Assembly: GCF_000725885.1 (NCBI RefSeq) | Contig: NZ_JODR01000021.1 | Span: 108,587-172,586, forward strand | From: Streptomyces albus subsp. albus | Lineage (GTDB): Bacteria; Actinomycetota; Actinomycetes; Streptomycetales; Streptomycetaceae | Direction: 5' to 3' | DNA: 64,000 nt | In this document: positions 35,743 to 44,500 of the stretch, piece after piece | Layout of the letters: each line of letters begins with the position of its first letter | Numbering within the stretch: position 1 is the stretch's first letter | Notes under the pieces: model-generated | Databases searched by the model: none | The model's input: only the letters and a program-made list of their open reading frames with translations | What the model was told of the DNA's origin: nothing | Translations under genes and position numbers: made by a program

Positions 35743-35780
35743 TGAGGGCCCCCGGCCGCACGGCTGGCCGGGGGCCCTCA
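35743..35780. terminator. Terminator between the deoC operon and the HxlR gene
   Basis: Perfect 15-bp stem TGAGGGCCCCCGGCC / GGCCGGGGGCCCTCA around an 8-nt loop, between converging genes; likely works in both directions. Confidence 0.85.
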
Positions 35781-35836
35781 CTCGTGCCGGGCGGGTTCGC
35801 CGTGTCGCTCCACTCCGGGTGCCGTCCCGCCGCGGG

Positions 35837-36790
35837 TCACGCGCTCCGCAGGGCCTGGGGCAACTCGCCGTCGCCCGTCACCCGCACGGTGCCGTCCCGT
35901 ACCGCCTCGGCCAGCGTGCGGGTGCCGTCCGCGAGGGCGGCGCAGGCGGTGGCGTCCAACTCGAGGCGGAGCCCGGCGCCTTCGGGGGCGGGGCCCTCGG
36001 CGTAGGCGGGGCCGCCTGCGGTGCCGGGGCCGAGCCGCAGATGGAAGGTGCCCTCGGGGAGGGCGACGTCCACGGGGCCCATCCGGTCCGCCAGCTCGGC
36101 CGAGAGCACGGCGTGCAGGGGTACGGCCCACCAGTGGGCGCGGACCGCGTCGGTGGGGCGGGGGGTGCCGAGGGCGGGTGCTCCCCAGGTGGCGAGGGCG
36201 GTCAGGACGGGCAGCAGGGCGCGCCCGCGTTCGGTGAGTTCGTAGACGTGGCCGGAGGCGGGCCGGGGCTGACGGCGGCGCGCGGTCAGTCCCTCGGCCT
36301 CCATGTGCTTGAGCCGTGCGGCGAGGACGTCCGTGCTCACGCCCGGCAGGTCGGCGTGCAGATCGGTGTAGCGGCGCGGTCCGGCCAGCAGTTCGCGCAC
36401 GACGAGCAGCGTCCAGCGGTCGCCGACGGCGTCCAAGGCGCGGGCCACGGAGCAGAACTGGTCGTAGCTGCGGCGGGACGACCGTCCTCCCCCGGATCTG
36501 CCGGCGGTGCCGCCCGTGCCCGCCCCCGTTCCCGTCCCGCCGGTGGTGTCCGCGCCGCTCGTCGTCCCCCTTGTCGCCCCCTTCGTGGTCGCGCCGTTCG
36601 TGGTCGCGCCGTTCGTCGTTCCACCGTTCGTCGTGGCGCGTCCGGTTGACGGGGCGCGGCGTGCGCCGTCTGTTGTGGCGCGGCCGGACACGTCGTCCGT
36701 GGCGCGCTCCGTCGCGTCGCCGGTGGCGGCGCCGCCCGTCGGGCTGTTCTCGCTCGCGTGGCTCGTCGGCATGCGCGCCAGTGTAGACAT
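35837..36790 (-). CDS. HxlR-type winged-helix regulator with a repetitive Thr/Gly-rich head
   Basis: 317 residues. A 110-residue low-complexity head rich in T, G, A and N (repeats of TTNGA), then an HxlR domain: YDQFCSVARALDAVGDRWTL, LVVRELLAGPRRYTDLHADL and GLTARRRQPRPASGHVYELT. The C-terminal part (about 215-317) resembles the SCP2-like/alkyl sulfatase dimer domain found in such regulators. Divergent from the transaminase gene with two operator-like repeats in the 70-bp gap. ATG 36790 is used; ATG 36772 is an alternative. Confidence 0.85.
   Translation of the reverse strand: MSTLARMPTSHASENSPTGGAATGDATERATDDVSGRATTDGARRAPSTGRATTNGGTTNGATTNGATTKGATRGTTSGADTTGGTGTGAGTGGTAGRSGGGRSSRRSYDQFCSVARALDAVGDRWTLLVVRELLAGPRRYTDLHADLPGVSTDVLAARLKHMEAEGLTARRRQPRPASGHVYELTERGRALLPVLTALATWGAPALGTPRPTDAVRAHWWAVPLHAVLSAELADRMGPVDVALPEGTFHLRLGPGTAGGPAYAEGPAPEGAGLRLELDATACAALADGTRTLAEAVRDGTVRVTGDGELPQALRSA
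36582..36640 (-). repeat. 15-bp tandem repeat within the HxlR gene head
   Basis: TTCGTGGTCGCGCCG (plus-strand reading) occurs twice exactly and twice in degenerate form. The 15-bp period keeps the frame and codes for five-residue TTNGA-like units in the disordered head. Confidence 0.8.
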
Positions 36791-36794
36791 GTGG

Positions 36795-36828
36795 TTGGAC
36801 TTTCCAAGTGCCGGCTTGGTAGAACCAA
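36795..36828. promoter_or_regulatory. Two TTGG-N5-CCAA operators 21 bp apart
   Basis: Sites at 36795-36807 and 36816-36828 with identical arms and spacer length. Their centres are 21 bp apart, two helical turns, so two dimers could bind on the same face. The gap separates the HxlR start (36790) from the transaminase start (36860), so both genes could be controlled. Confidence 0.6.
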
Positions 36829-36859
36829 GTGACCAACGTGGACCAGGAGGCGGGCGAGC

Positions 36860-38071
36860 ATGGAGTTCCGGCAGTCGAACAAGCTCAGCGAGGTCTGTTA
36901 CGAGATCCGCGGTCCGGTGATCGAACAGGCCGACGCGCTGGAGGAGGCCGGACACAGCGTGCTGCGGCTCAACACCGGCAACCCCGCGCTCTTCGGGTTC
37001 GAGGCACCCGAGGAGATCATCCAGGACATGGTGCGGATGCTGCCCCAGGCGCACGGCTACACCGAGTCCCGGGGCATCCTCCCGGCCCGCCGCGCGGTGG
37101 CCCAGCACTACCAGCAGCGCGGCTTCCCCGAGGCGGACGTGGACGACGTCTACCTGGGCAACGGCGTCTCCGAACTGGTCTCGATGGCCGTCCAGGCGCT
37201 GGTCGAGGACGGCGACGAAGTCCTCATCCCCGCCCCGGACTTCCCGCTGTGGACGGCCGTGACCACGATGGCCGGCGGCAAGGCGGTGCACTACGTGTGC
37301 GACGAGCAGTCCGAGTGGCTGCCCGACCTCGACGACATGGCCGCCAAGATCACGTCCCGCACCAAGGCCGTCGTCATCATCAGCCCCAACAACCCCACCG
37401 GCGCCGTCTACCCGCGCGAACTGCTCGAAGGCATCCTCGACCTGGCCCGCCGCAACGGGCTGATGGTCTTCTCCGACGAGATCTACGACAAGATCCTCTA
37501 CGACGGCGCCGTCCACCACCACGTCGGAGCGCTGGCCCCCGACCTGGTGTGCCTGACCTTCAGCGGGCTGTCCAAGGCCTACCGGGTGGCCGGCTTCCGC
37601 TCCGGCTGGCTGCTGGTCTCCGGCCCCAAACAGCACGCCCGCGACTACCTGGAGGGCCTGGGCATGCTCGCCTCCATGCGGCTGTGCCCCAACGCCCCGG
37701 CCCAGCACGCCATCCAGGCCGCCCTGGGGGGCCGCCAGTCCATCGAGGAGCTGGTCCTCCCGGGCGGCCGGCTGCACGAACAGCGCGATGTGGCCTGGCG
37801 GAAACTGAACGAGATCCCCGGCGTCAGTTGCGTCAAGCCCAAGGGCGCCCTCTACGCGTTCCCGCGGCTGGACCCCGACGTGCACCCGATCCACGACGAC
37901 GAGCGCTTCGTCCTCGACCTGCTGCTCCGCGAGAAGATCCAGGTCGTCCAGGGCACCGGCTTCAACTGGGGCCGCCCCGACCACTTCCGCATCCTCACCC
38001 TCCCCCGCGCCGACGACCTGGACGCCGCCATCTCCCGCATCGGGCGCTTCCTGGAGGGCTACCGGCAGTAG
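36860..38071 (+). CDS. PLP-dependent aminotransferase, AlaA-like (alanine/glutamate-pyruvate type)
   Basis: 403 residues, class I/II fold. Opening RQSNKLSEVCYEIRGPV and LRLNTGNPALFGFEAP closely match the E. coli AlaA type. PLP Lys in SGLSKAYRVAGFRSGW, NNPTGAVYP pocket, and the carboxylate-binding Arg near FRILTLP. It interconverts alanine and pyruvate with glutamate/2-oxoglutarate. AGGAGG 12 bp before the start. Regulation by the divergent HxlR protein is suggested by the two operator-like repeats. Confidence 0.93.
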   Translation: MEFRQSNKLSEVCYEIRGPVIEQADALEEAGHSVLRLNTGNPALFGFEAPEEIIQDMVRMLPQAHGYTESRGILPARRAVAQHYQQRGFPEADVDDVYLGNGVSELVSMAVQALVEDGDEVLIPAPDFPLWTAVTTMAGGKAVHYVCDEQSEWLPDLDDMAAKITSRTKAVVIISPNNPTGAVYPRELLEGILDLARRNGLMVFSDEIYDKILYDGAVHHHVGALAPDLVCLTFSGLSKAYRVAGFRSGWLLVSGPKQHARDYLEGLGMLASMRLCPNAPAQHAIQAALGGRQSIEELVLPGGRLHEQRDVAWRKLNEIPGVSCVKPKGALYAFPRLDPDVHPIHDDERFVLDLLLREKIQVVQGTGFNWGRPDHFRILTLPRADDLDAAISRIGRFLEGYRQ

Positions 38072-38081
38072 GCCGGGCGGA

Positions 38082-38111
38082 CCGCTGGTGCCCGCGGCGG
38101 GGCACCAGCGG
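38082..38111. terminator. Terminator between the transaminase and the metallo-hydrolase genes
   Basis: 12-bp inverted repeat CCGCTGGTGCCC / GGGCACCAGCGG with a 6-nt loop, in the short gap between converging genes. Confidence 0.75.
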
Positions 38112-38116
38112 CCGGC

Positions 38117-38722
38117 TCACACGTTCGCGCTCTCCTCGCCCACCGTCGTCTGCGGGCCGTGCCCCGTGCGCACCACCGTCTGCGGCGGCAGCGTCAGCAG
38201 CCGCTCCCTGATGGAACGGACGATCGTGGGATGGTCCGAGAAGGAGCGCCCCGTGGCGCCGGGACCGCCCTGGAAGAGGGTGTCACCGGTGAAGACGGTG
38301 CCGAGGCCGGGCGCGTGCAGGCAGACGGCGCCCGGCGCGTGACCCGGGGTGTGCAGCACGGTCAGCTCCGTGCCGGCGACGGTGATCCGCTGCCCGTCGG
38401 CCAGTTCGCCGTCGGGGGCGCGGTCCGGGTGCGTCATGTCCCACAGCACCCGGTCGTCGGGGTGGAGCAGCACCGGGGCGCCGGTGCGCTCCGCCAGCTC
38501 GGGGGCCGCGTCGATGTGGTCGTTGTGCGCGTGGGTGCACACGATCGCGCGCAGCGTCCGGCCGCCCACCGCCTCGGCGATGGCGTCGGCGTCGTGCGCC
38601 GCGTCGATGACGACGACCTCGTCGTCGTCCCCGACCAGCCACACGTTGTTGTCCACCTGGTGGGTCTCCCCGTCGAGGCGGAAGACGCCGCTGGTGACGA
38701 GGTGGTCGATACGGGCGGCCAT
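38117..38722 (-). CDS. Metallo-beta-lactamase-fold hydrolase, probable S-formylmycothiol hydrolase
   Basis: 201 residues, glyoxalase II-like. Metal motif THAHNDHID, third His in HTPGHAPGAVCLH, bridging Asp in FTGDTLFQGGPG, last His in VRTGHGPQT. Its start overlaps the mscR stop (TGATG), so the two are translationally coupled. MscR makes S-formylmycothiol from formaldehyde, and an adjacent metallo-hydrolase is the expected next enzyme; the same pair is next to each other in Mycobacterium (Rv2259/Rv2260). The specific reaction is an inference. Confidence 0.85.
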   Translation of the reverse strand: MAARIDHLVTSGVFRLDGETHQVDNNVWLVGDDDEVVVIDAAHDADAIAEAVGGRTLRAIVCTHAHNDHIDAAPELAERTGAPVLLHPDDRVLWDMTHPDRAPDGELADGQRITVAGTELTVLHTPGHAPGAVCLHAPGLGTVFTGDTLFQGGPGATGRSFSDHPTIVRSIRERLLTLPPQTVVRTGHGPQTTVGEESANV

Positions 38723-39810
38723 CACAGCACCACCACCGAACGCAGCACGTCACCGGCGTGCATCCGGTCGAACGCCTCCTCCACCTGGTCGAGCGCGATC
38801 GTCTCGGTGACGAAGGCGCCCAGGTCGAGCCGACCCTGGAGGTGCAGGTCGATCAGCATCGGGAAGTCCCGGGAGGGCAGACAGTCCCCGTACCAGGACG
38901 ACTTGAGCGCGCCGCCCCGCCCGAAGACGTCCAGCAGCGGCAGCTCCAGCTTCATCTCCGGCGTCGGCACGCCCACGAGAACGACGGTGCCGGCCAGGTC
39001 ACGGGCGTAGAACGCCTGCTTGTACGTCTCCGGGCGGCCCACCGCCTCGATGACGACGTCCGCGCCGAAGCCGCCGGTCAGCTCGCGGATCGCGGCCACC
39101 GGGTCGGCCGTAGAGGAGTTGACCGTGTGCGTGGCGCCGATCTTCTCCGCCGTGGTCAGCTTCCGGTCGTCGATGTCCACCGCGATGATCTTCGCCGCGC
39201 CCGCCAGGCGCGCACCCGCGATGGCGGCGTCCCCCACACCGCCGCACCCGATGACGGCCACCGTGTCCCCCCGGGTGACGTGCCCGGTGTTGATCGCGGC
39301 ACCGATGCCCGCCATGACGCCGCAGCCCAGCAGCCCGGCGACCGCCGGGGAGACCGACGGGTCCACCTTGGTGCACTGGCCGGCCGCCACCAGCGTCTTC
39401 TCCGCGAACGCACCGATGCCCAAGGCCGGCTCCAGAGCCCGCCCGTCGCTCTTGAGGGTCATCTTCTGCTCGGCGTTGTGCGTGTCGAAGCAGTACCAGG
39501 GCCGGCCGCGCTTGCAGGCCCGGCACTGGCCGCACACGGCACGCCAGTTGAGGATCACGAAGTCGCCCGGGGCCACATCGGTCACCCCCTCGCCGACCGA
39601 CTCCACGACACCCGCCGCCTCGTGCCCGAGGAGGAAGGGGTAGTCGTCACTGATCCCGCCCTGCTTGTAGTGCAGGTCGGTGTGGCACACGCCGCACGCC
39701 TGCACCTGGACGACGGCCTCGCCGGGCCCCGGGTCGGGCACGACGATGGTCTCGACCCGCACCGGTTCGTTCCTGCCCGGCGCCACGACCCCGCGTACTT
39801 CCTGTGCCAT
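38722..39810 (-). CDS. mscR: S-(hydroxymethyl)mycothiol dehydrogenase / S-nitrosomycothiol reductase
   Basis: Mycothiol-dependent, zinc- and NAD-dependent formaldehyde dehydrogenase, class III alcohol dehydrogenase family. 362 residues. Catalytic zinc ligands in [12 protein letters not shown] and LLGHEAAG; structural zinc Cys cluster in [16 protein letters not shown]; Rossmann [19 protein letters not shown] lies upstream of ATG 39810. Actinobacteria use mycothiol in place of glutathione. Operon with the metallo-hydrolase. Confidence 0.92.
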   Translation of the reverse strand: MAQEVRGVVAPGRNEPVRVETIVVPDPGPGEAVVQVQACGVCHTDLHYKQGGISDDYPFLLGHEAAGVVESVGEGVTDVAPGDFVILNWRAVCGQCRACKRGRPWYCFDTHNAEQKMTLKSDGRALEPALGIGAFAEKTLVAAGQCTKVDPSVSPAVAGLLGCGVMAGIGAAINTGHVTRGDTVAVIGCGGVGDAAIAGARLAGAAKIIAVDIDDRKLTTAEKIGATHTVNSSTADPVAAIRELTGGFGADVVIEAVGRPETYKQAFYARDLAGTVVLVGVPTPEMKLELPLLDVFGRGGALKSSWYGDCLPSRDFPMLIDLHLQGRLDLGAFVTETIALDQVEEAFDRMHAGDVLRSVVVL

Positions 39811-40077
39811 ACGTGAGGGCCTCCCTTTCCACTCGATGCATCGGGTCCCTCGGGTGCTTGGTGCCCCTCGGGCGCGAGGCGCCATTCTCCCTGTCCAGGG
39901 GCGCTTTCCGGGAGGGGCGGGTGCGGGCCGCGCCGGGCGATTTCCCGCCGGGGTCCCGCCGAGGGCCCGCCGAGGTTCTGCGGGGGTGCCGCCGTAGCCC
40001 CGCCGCAGCCGGAAGCCGCCCTCCACTTCCGCACGCACCTTCGAACGAGCGGGGTCCATGACGGACAATCGTTGCCC

Positions 40078-40986
40078 GTGACCGACTCCAGCGACCTTCG
40101 CGACGCACCCCTGAGCGCCCCGCCGGCCCGGCCCCTCCCCGCGACCGCCGCGACCACGGCCTCCGCCGCCGGGGCGGCCACGGCCTCGTCCGCCACCACG
40201 GCCTCCACCGCCACCGCGACAGCGGCCTCGTCCGCCACCGCGACCGCGGCGGCATCCGCCGTCCCGGCCGCCGGGGCAACCTCCGCCGCGGCCTCCGCCA
40301 CCGCGGCGTCCGCCATCTCCGCCGTCTCCGCAGTCTCCGCCGCTGCGGCATCCTCCTTCTCCGCCGCCGGGGCGGCCACCGCCCGGGTCGTCCTGCTCAC
40401 CGGACCGTCCGGCTCCGGCAAGACCCGGCTGGCCGGCCGCAGCGGACTGCCCGTCCTCCGCCTCGACGACTTCTACAAGGAGGGCGACGACCCCACCCTC
40501 CCCCGCCTCGGCACCGCCGTCGACTGGGACTCCCCCGGCTCCTGGGACGCGGACGCCGCCCTCCGCGCGATCAGCGACCTGTGCCACCACGGCACCGCCA
40601 CGACCCCCCGCTACGACATCGCGCGCAGCGCCCGCACCGGCCACGAACACCTGGACCTCGCCGGCTCGCCCCTCTTCATCGCGGAGGGCATCTTCGCCGC
40701 CGACATCGCCGCCCGCTGCGCCGCCCTCGGCCTGCTCGCCGACGCCATCTGTCTGCGGGAGCGCCCCACCACCACCTTCCGGCGCCGCCTCCTGCGCGAC
40801 ATCCGCGAATCCCGCAAGCCCCTCCCCGTCCTGCTCCGCCGCGGCTGGCGCCTCCTGCGCGCCGAGCCGGCCCTGGTGGCCCGCCACCGCTCCCTGGGCG
40901 CCCACCCCTGCACCCACGAAGAGGCCGCCTCCCGCATCACCCGGCTCCGCACGACGGCTGCGCCCGCGCCGAGGGCAGATGCATGA
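40078..40986 (+). CDS. Uridine kinase-like P-loop protein with an Ala-rich N-terminal extension
   Basis: 302 residues. Kinase part from about residue 100: Walker [28 protein letters not shown], a PRYDIARSA substrate loop and [12 protein letters not shown]. It phosphorylates uridine/cytidine if true to family, which fits the nucleoside theme of the window. The first 100 residues are almost pure Ala/Ser/Thr/Val with no fold expected, encoded by a degenerate repeat. GTG 40078 is chosen; a TTG lies two codons upstream and no ribosome site is evident. Confidence 0.8.
   Translation: MTDSSDLRDAPLSAPPARPLPATAATTASAAGAATASSATTASTATATAASSATATAAASAVPAAGATSAAASATAASAISAVSAVSAAAASSFSAAGAATARVVLLTGPSGSGKTRLAGRSGLPVLRLDDFYKEGDDPTLPRLGTAVDWDSPGSWDADAALRAISDLCHHGTATTPRYDIARSARTGHEHLDLAGSPLFIAEGIFAADIAARCAALGLLADAICLRERPTTTFRRRLLRDIRESRKPLPVLLRRGWRLLRAEPALVARHRSLGAHPCTHEEAASRITRLRTTAAPAPRADA
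40141..40385 (+). repeat. Degenerate GC-rich repeat coding an Ala/Ser/Thr-rich tract
   Basis: Recurring GCCTCCGCC / GCCACCGCG-like words code for roughly 80 residues of low complexity at the N terminus of the uridine kinase-like protein. The frame is kept throughout. Confidence 0.75.
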
Positions 40987-41078
40987 ATCACATATGCTTT
41001 CGGGTAATCGGCTGACTACACTCGGACGCCCGCCACCGGCGGCTCCGACGACGCGCCGCGCCTCTAGGGGGAGGACCG

Positions 41079-41513
41079 ATGCCCGAGCCGGAAGGCTCCG
41101 TGCACACCCGGATCAACCACACCACCAGCTCGGACTACGGGGCCGGCGCGGGCAAGGGCGGCACCGTCCTGGGCATCGCCGTCCCCGAACTCAAACTGGC
41201 CGCCCCGGTCTTCGGTGCGCAGGCCAGAAAACTCAGCGGGGCCCTGACGACGCTGATCACCGCGCTGGACGGCTTGGGCGAACCGTGGGGGAAGGACGCC
41301 GGAGCACAGTTCGAGGAACGCTACAAGGCCAACCAGCGGGCGATCGAGAGCTCGGCCGGAACGCTCGTTCTCGGGCTGGTCAGCATCCACGAGGCGATGG
41401 ACGACCTGAAGGACGGTCACGTCGACAACGAAGAAGTCATCAAAGGCATCTTCACCAAGGTCGCCCCGAAGAAGGCCGCGCGGGACGGTGACGGCGGGGA
41501 GCACGGCGGATGA
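41079..41513 (+). CDS. WXG100-like small helical protein preceding the RHS toxin
   Basis: 144 residues, mostly alpha-helical. The centre reads [19 protein letters not shown], with a W-G turn between helices as in ESX/WXG100 proteins of type VII secretion. AGGGGGAGG precedes ATG 41079, and the gene overlaps the RHS gene by 4 bp, so they form one unit. It probably acts as a partner or targeting factor for the toxin. No esx secretion genes occur in the window. Confidence 0.75.
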   Translation: MPEPEGSVHTRINHTTSSDYGAGAGKGGTVLGIAVPELKLAAPVFGAQARKLSGALTTLITALDGLGEPWGKDAGAQFEERYKANQRAIESSAGTLVLGLVSIHEAMDDLKDGHVDNEEVIKGIFTKVAPKKAARDGDGGEHGG

Positions 41514-44500
41514 GCGTCAAGGACGAGGCCCGCCACATCCTGGAGAAGATGGGGCTGCACTGGCCCGACGGCGACCCGGACAAACTGCGGGAGGCCGCGA
41601 AGGCGTGGCGGGCCTTCGCCAAGACGTGCGACGAGGTGAAGCGGGAGACCGACCACAGGGCGCGCACCCTCATCGAGGTGAACAGCGGCGAGGCCGTCGA
41701 CGCCTTCGAGAAGTTCTGGTCCCGCTACGTGGGCAGGGGCGAGAAGGGGTGGCTGAAGGACCTGCCGAAATCGGCGCGGTCCATGGCCAAGGCCCTGGAC
41801 GACCTCGCGGAGGAGATCGACAACGCGAAGGAGCGGCTCTGGACCGAGATCGCCGCGAGCGCCACGGTGATCGTCGCCGGGATCGTGCTGACCGGCCCCA
41901 CGTTCGGCATCTCCGACGTGGCGGCGGGCGCGGCGGCGGAAGGCATCATCGCGCTCGGGGAGACGCTGAGCATCGCCATCTCGTCCACCGCCGCGCGGCT
42001 TGTGGCCAGTGCGCTGGTCGGAGCGGCGTTCGGCGGGGTCGAGAGCGTCACACTGAACCTCGCCGTGGCCCAGCCGGTCCGCATCCTGGCCGGACAGCAG
42101 AAGGGCATCAGCCTGGACGAGGTCAACAGGGCCGCCGAGGACGGCATGCTGCTGGGCGGTGTCTTCGGCGCGGGCCGCATGTTCCTGCCCAAGACACCGC
42201 CTTCCCTCCAGGCCCCGTCCCTGCGGCCGAGCCTCATCGACGAGGGACTCGTCTCCCGGTCGCCGGGCCGCACCCCCACCAAGGGGGAACCGGTCGATGT
42301 GGCCACGGGCACGATGCTGATGGAGCAGACGGACCTCTCACTGCCCGGAGACCTGCCCCTCGTCGTCTCCCGGACCCATCTGTCCTCGTACCGTGCGGGC
42401 ATCTGCTTCGGGCCGAGCTGGACCTCCACGCTGGACGAGCGCGTCCAGATCGACACCGACGGGGTCGTCTTCGTCGCCGCCGACGGCATGCGCCTGGTCT
42501 ACCCCGTCCCGGAAGCGCACCAGCCCGTCCTGCCCGCCAAGGGCCCCCGCTGGCCGATGGAGTGGGACGGCAAGCCGGACGGGACCATCACCATCACCGA
42601 CCCGGTGAGCGGCCTCGTCCGCACCTTCGCCGACCCGCAGCCCTGCGGCGACCCCAGCGCCGCCCAGCTCCCCCTCGCCACGCTGAGGAACCGCAACGGC
42701 GCCGGCATCGAGATCGACCGCGGCCCGTACGGCACCCCCGTCGCCGTCCGCCACTCGGGCGGCTACCACCTGAGCGTCGAGACCGACAACCAACGCGTCA
42801 CCGCACTGCGGCTGCTGCACGAGCGGCCCGACCCGTACGCCGCCGAGACCGGCGACCCGGTGCCGAGCACGCTCGTGATGCGCTACGGCTACGACGAGGC
42901 CGGCAACCTCGCCGAGGTCGTCAACTCCAGTGGGAAAGCACTGCGCTTCACCTACGACGACGAGGGCCGGATGCTCTCGTGGACCGACCGCAACGGCACC
43001 ACCTTCCGCTACGAGTACGACACCGCCGGCCGCGTCGTGCGCACCACCGGCCCGGACGGCATCTACGACGGCGCCTTCTCCTACGACGAGCCGGCCGGAA
43101 CCACCGTCTACACCGACTCCCTCGGCCACCGCACCGTCTGTCGCTGCAACGCCGACGGCCAGGTCGTCGCGGAGACGGACCCGCTGGGCAACACGACCCG
43201 CACCGAGTGGAACGACCGCGGCACCGCCCCGCTGTCGGTGACCGATCCCCTCGGAAACACCACGCGCTACGCCTACGACGCGGAGGACAACCTCACCGCC
43301 GTCGAGCACCCGGACGGCACCCGCACGTCCGCGGCGTACAACGCCCTGAACCAGCCGGTGGAGGTGACCGAGCCGGACGGTTCCGTGTGGCGGCACGACT
43401 ACGACGAGCTCGGCAACCTGACGCGGACCACGGACCCGACCGGCGCCACAACCTGCTACGGGTACGACGAGCGCGGCCACCTGACCACCGTCACCGACGC
43501 GCTCGGCCACACGCAGCACCTCACCAGCGAAGCCACGGGCCTCCCCGTCTCCGTGACCGACGCGCTCGGGCACACCACACACGTACGCCGCGACCCCTTC
43601 GGCCGCGTCGTCGAACTCACCGACCCGCTCGGTCACCCCACACGCATGGGGTGGACCACGGAGGGCAGACCGAGCTGGCGGGAGGACGCCGAAGGCGCAC
43701 GGGAGACCTGGGAGTGGGACGGCGAGGGCAACCTCATCCGCCACACCGACCCCGCGGGCGGCACGACCTGCCACACCGCCGGCCCGTTCGACGCACCGGC
43801 CACCCGCACCGAACCCGACGGCGCCCGCTACGCCTTCTCCTACGACACCGAGATGCGGCTCACCCGGGTCACCAACCCGCAGGGCCGGGAGTGGGTGTAC
43901 GAGTACGACGCGGCAGGAAACCTGGTAGCCGAAACCGACTTCAACGGCGCGAGGCTCACCTACGAGGTCGATGCCGCCGGCCGGCTGACTGCCCGCACCA
44001 ATGCCGAGGGACAAACGCTGCGTTACAAGCGGGACGCGCTCGGCCGCGTCACGGAGCAGCGCGACGAGACCACGGGCGAGGTCACCACCTTCACCTACGA
44101 CGCGGCAGGGGAGCTGACCGCCGCCACCCGCCCCGACGCCGAGCTGGAACTGTCGTACGACGCCGTGGGGCACGTCCTCTCCGAGACGGTCAACGGCCGC
44201 ACGACGACCTTCGCCTACGACCCACTGGGCCGCCGCACCACCCGCACCACGCCCTCCGGCCTCACCTCCTCCTGGCGGTACGACGCCCAGGGACGCCCCG
44301 CCGAACTGGTGACGGACCACGGCGCCCTCGCCTTCACCCACGACGCGGCGGGACGCGAGACGGAACGCCGCGCCGGGGCACTGGTACTGCGCCAGGCCTG
44401 GGACCGCGCCGACCGGCTCACCAGCCAGGTCGCCCGCGCCGGATCAGCACTCCTCCAGCACCGCGACTACGCCTACCGCCCCGACGGCCACCTCACCGAG

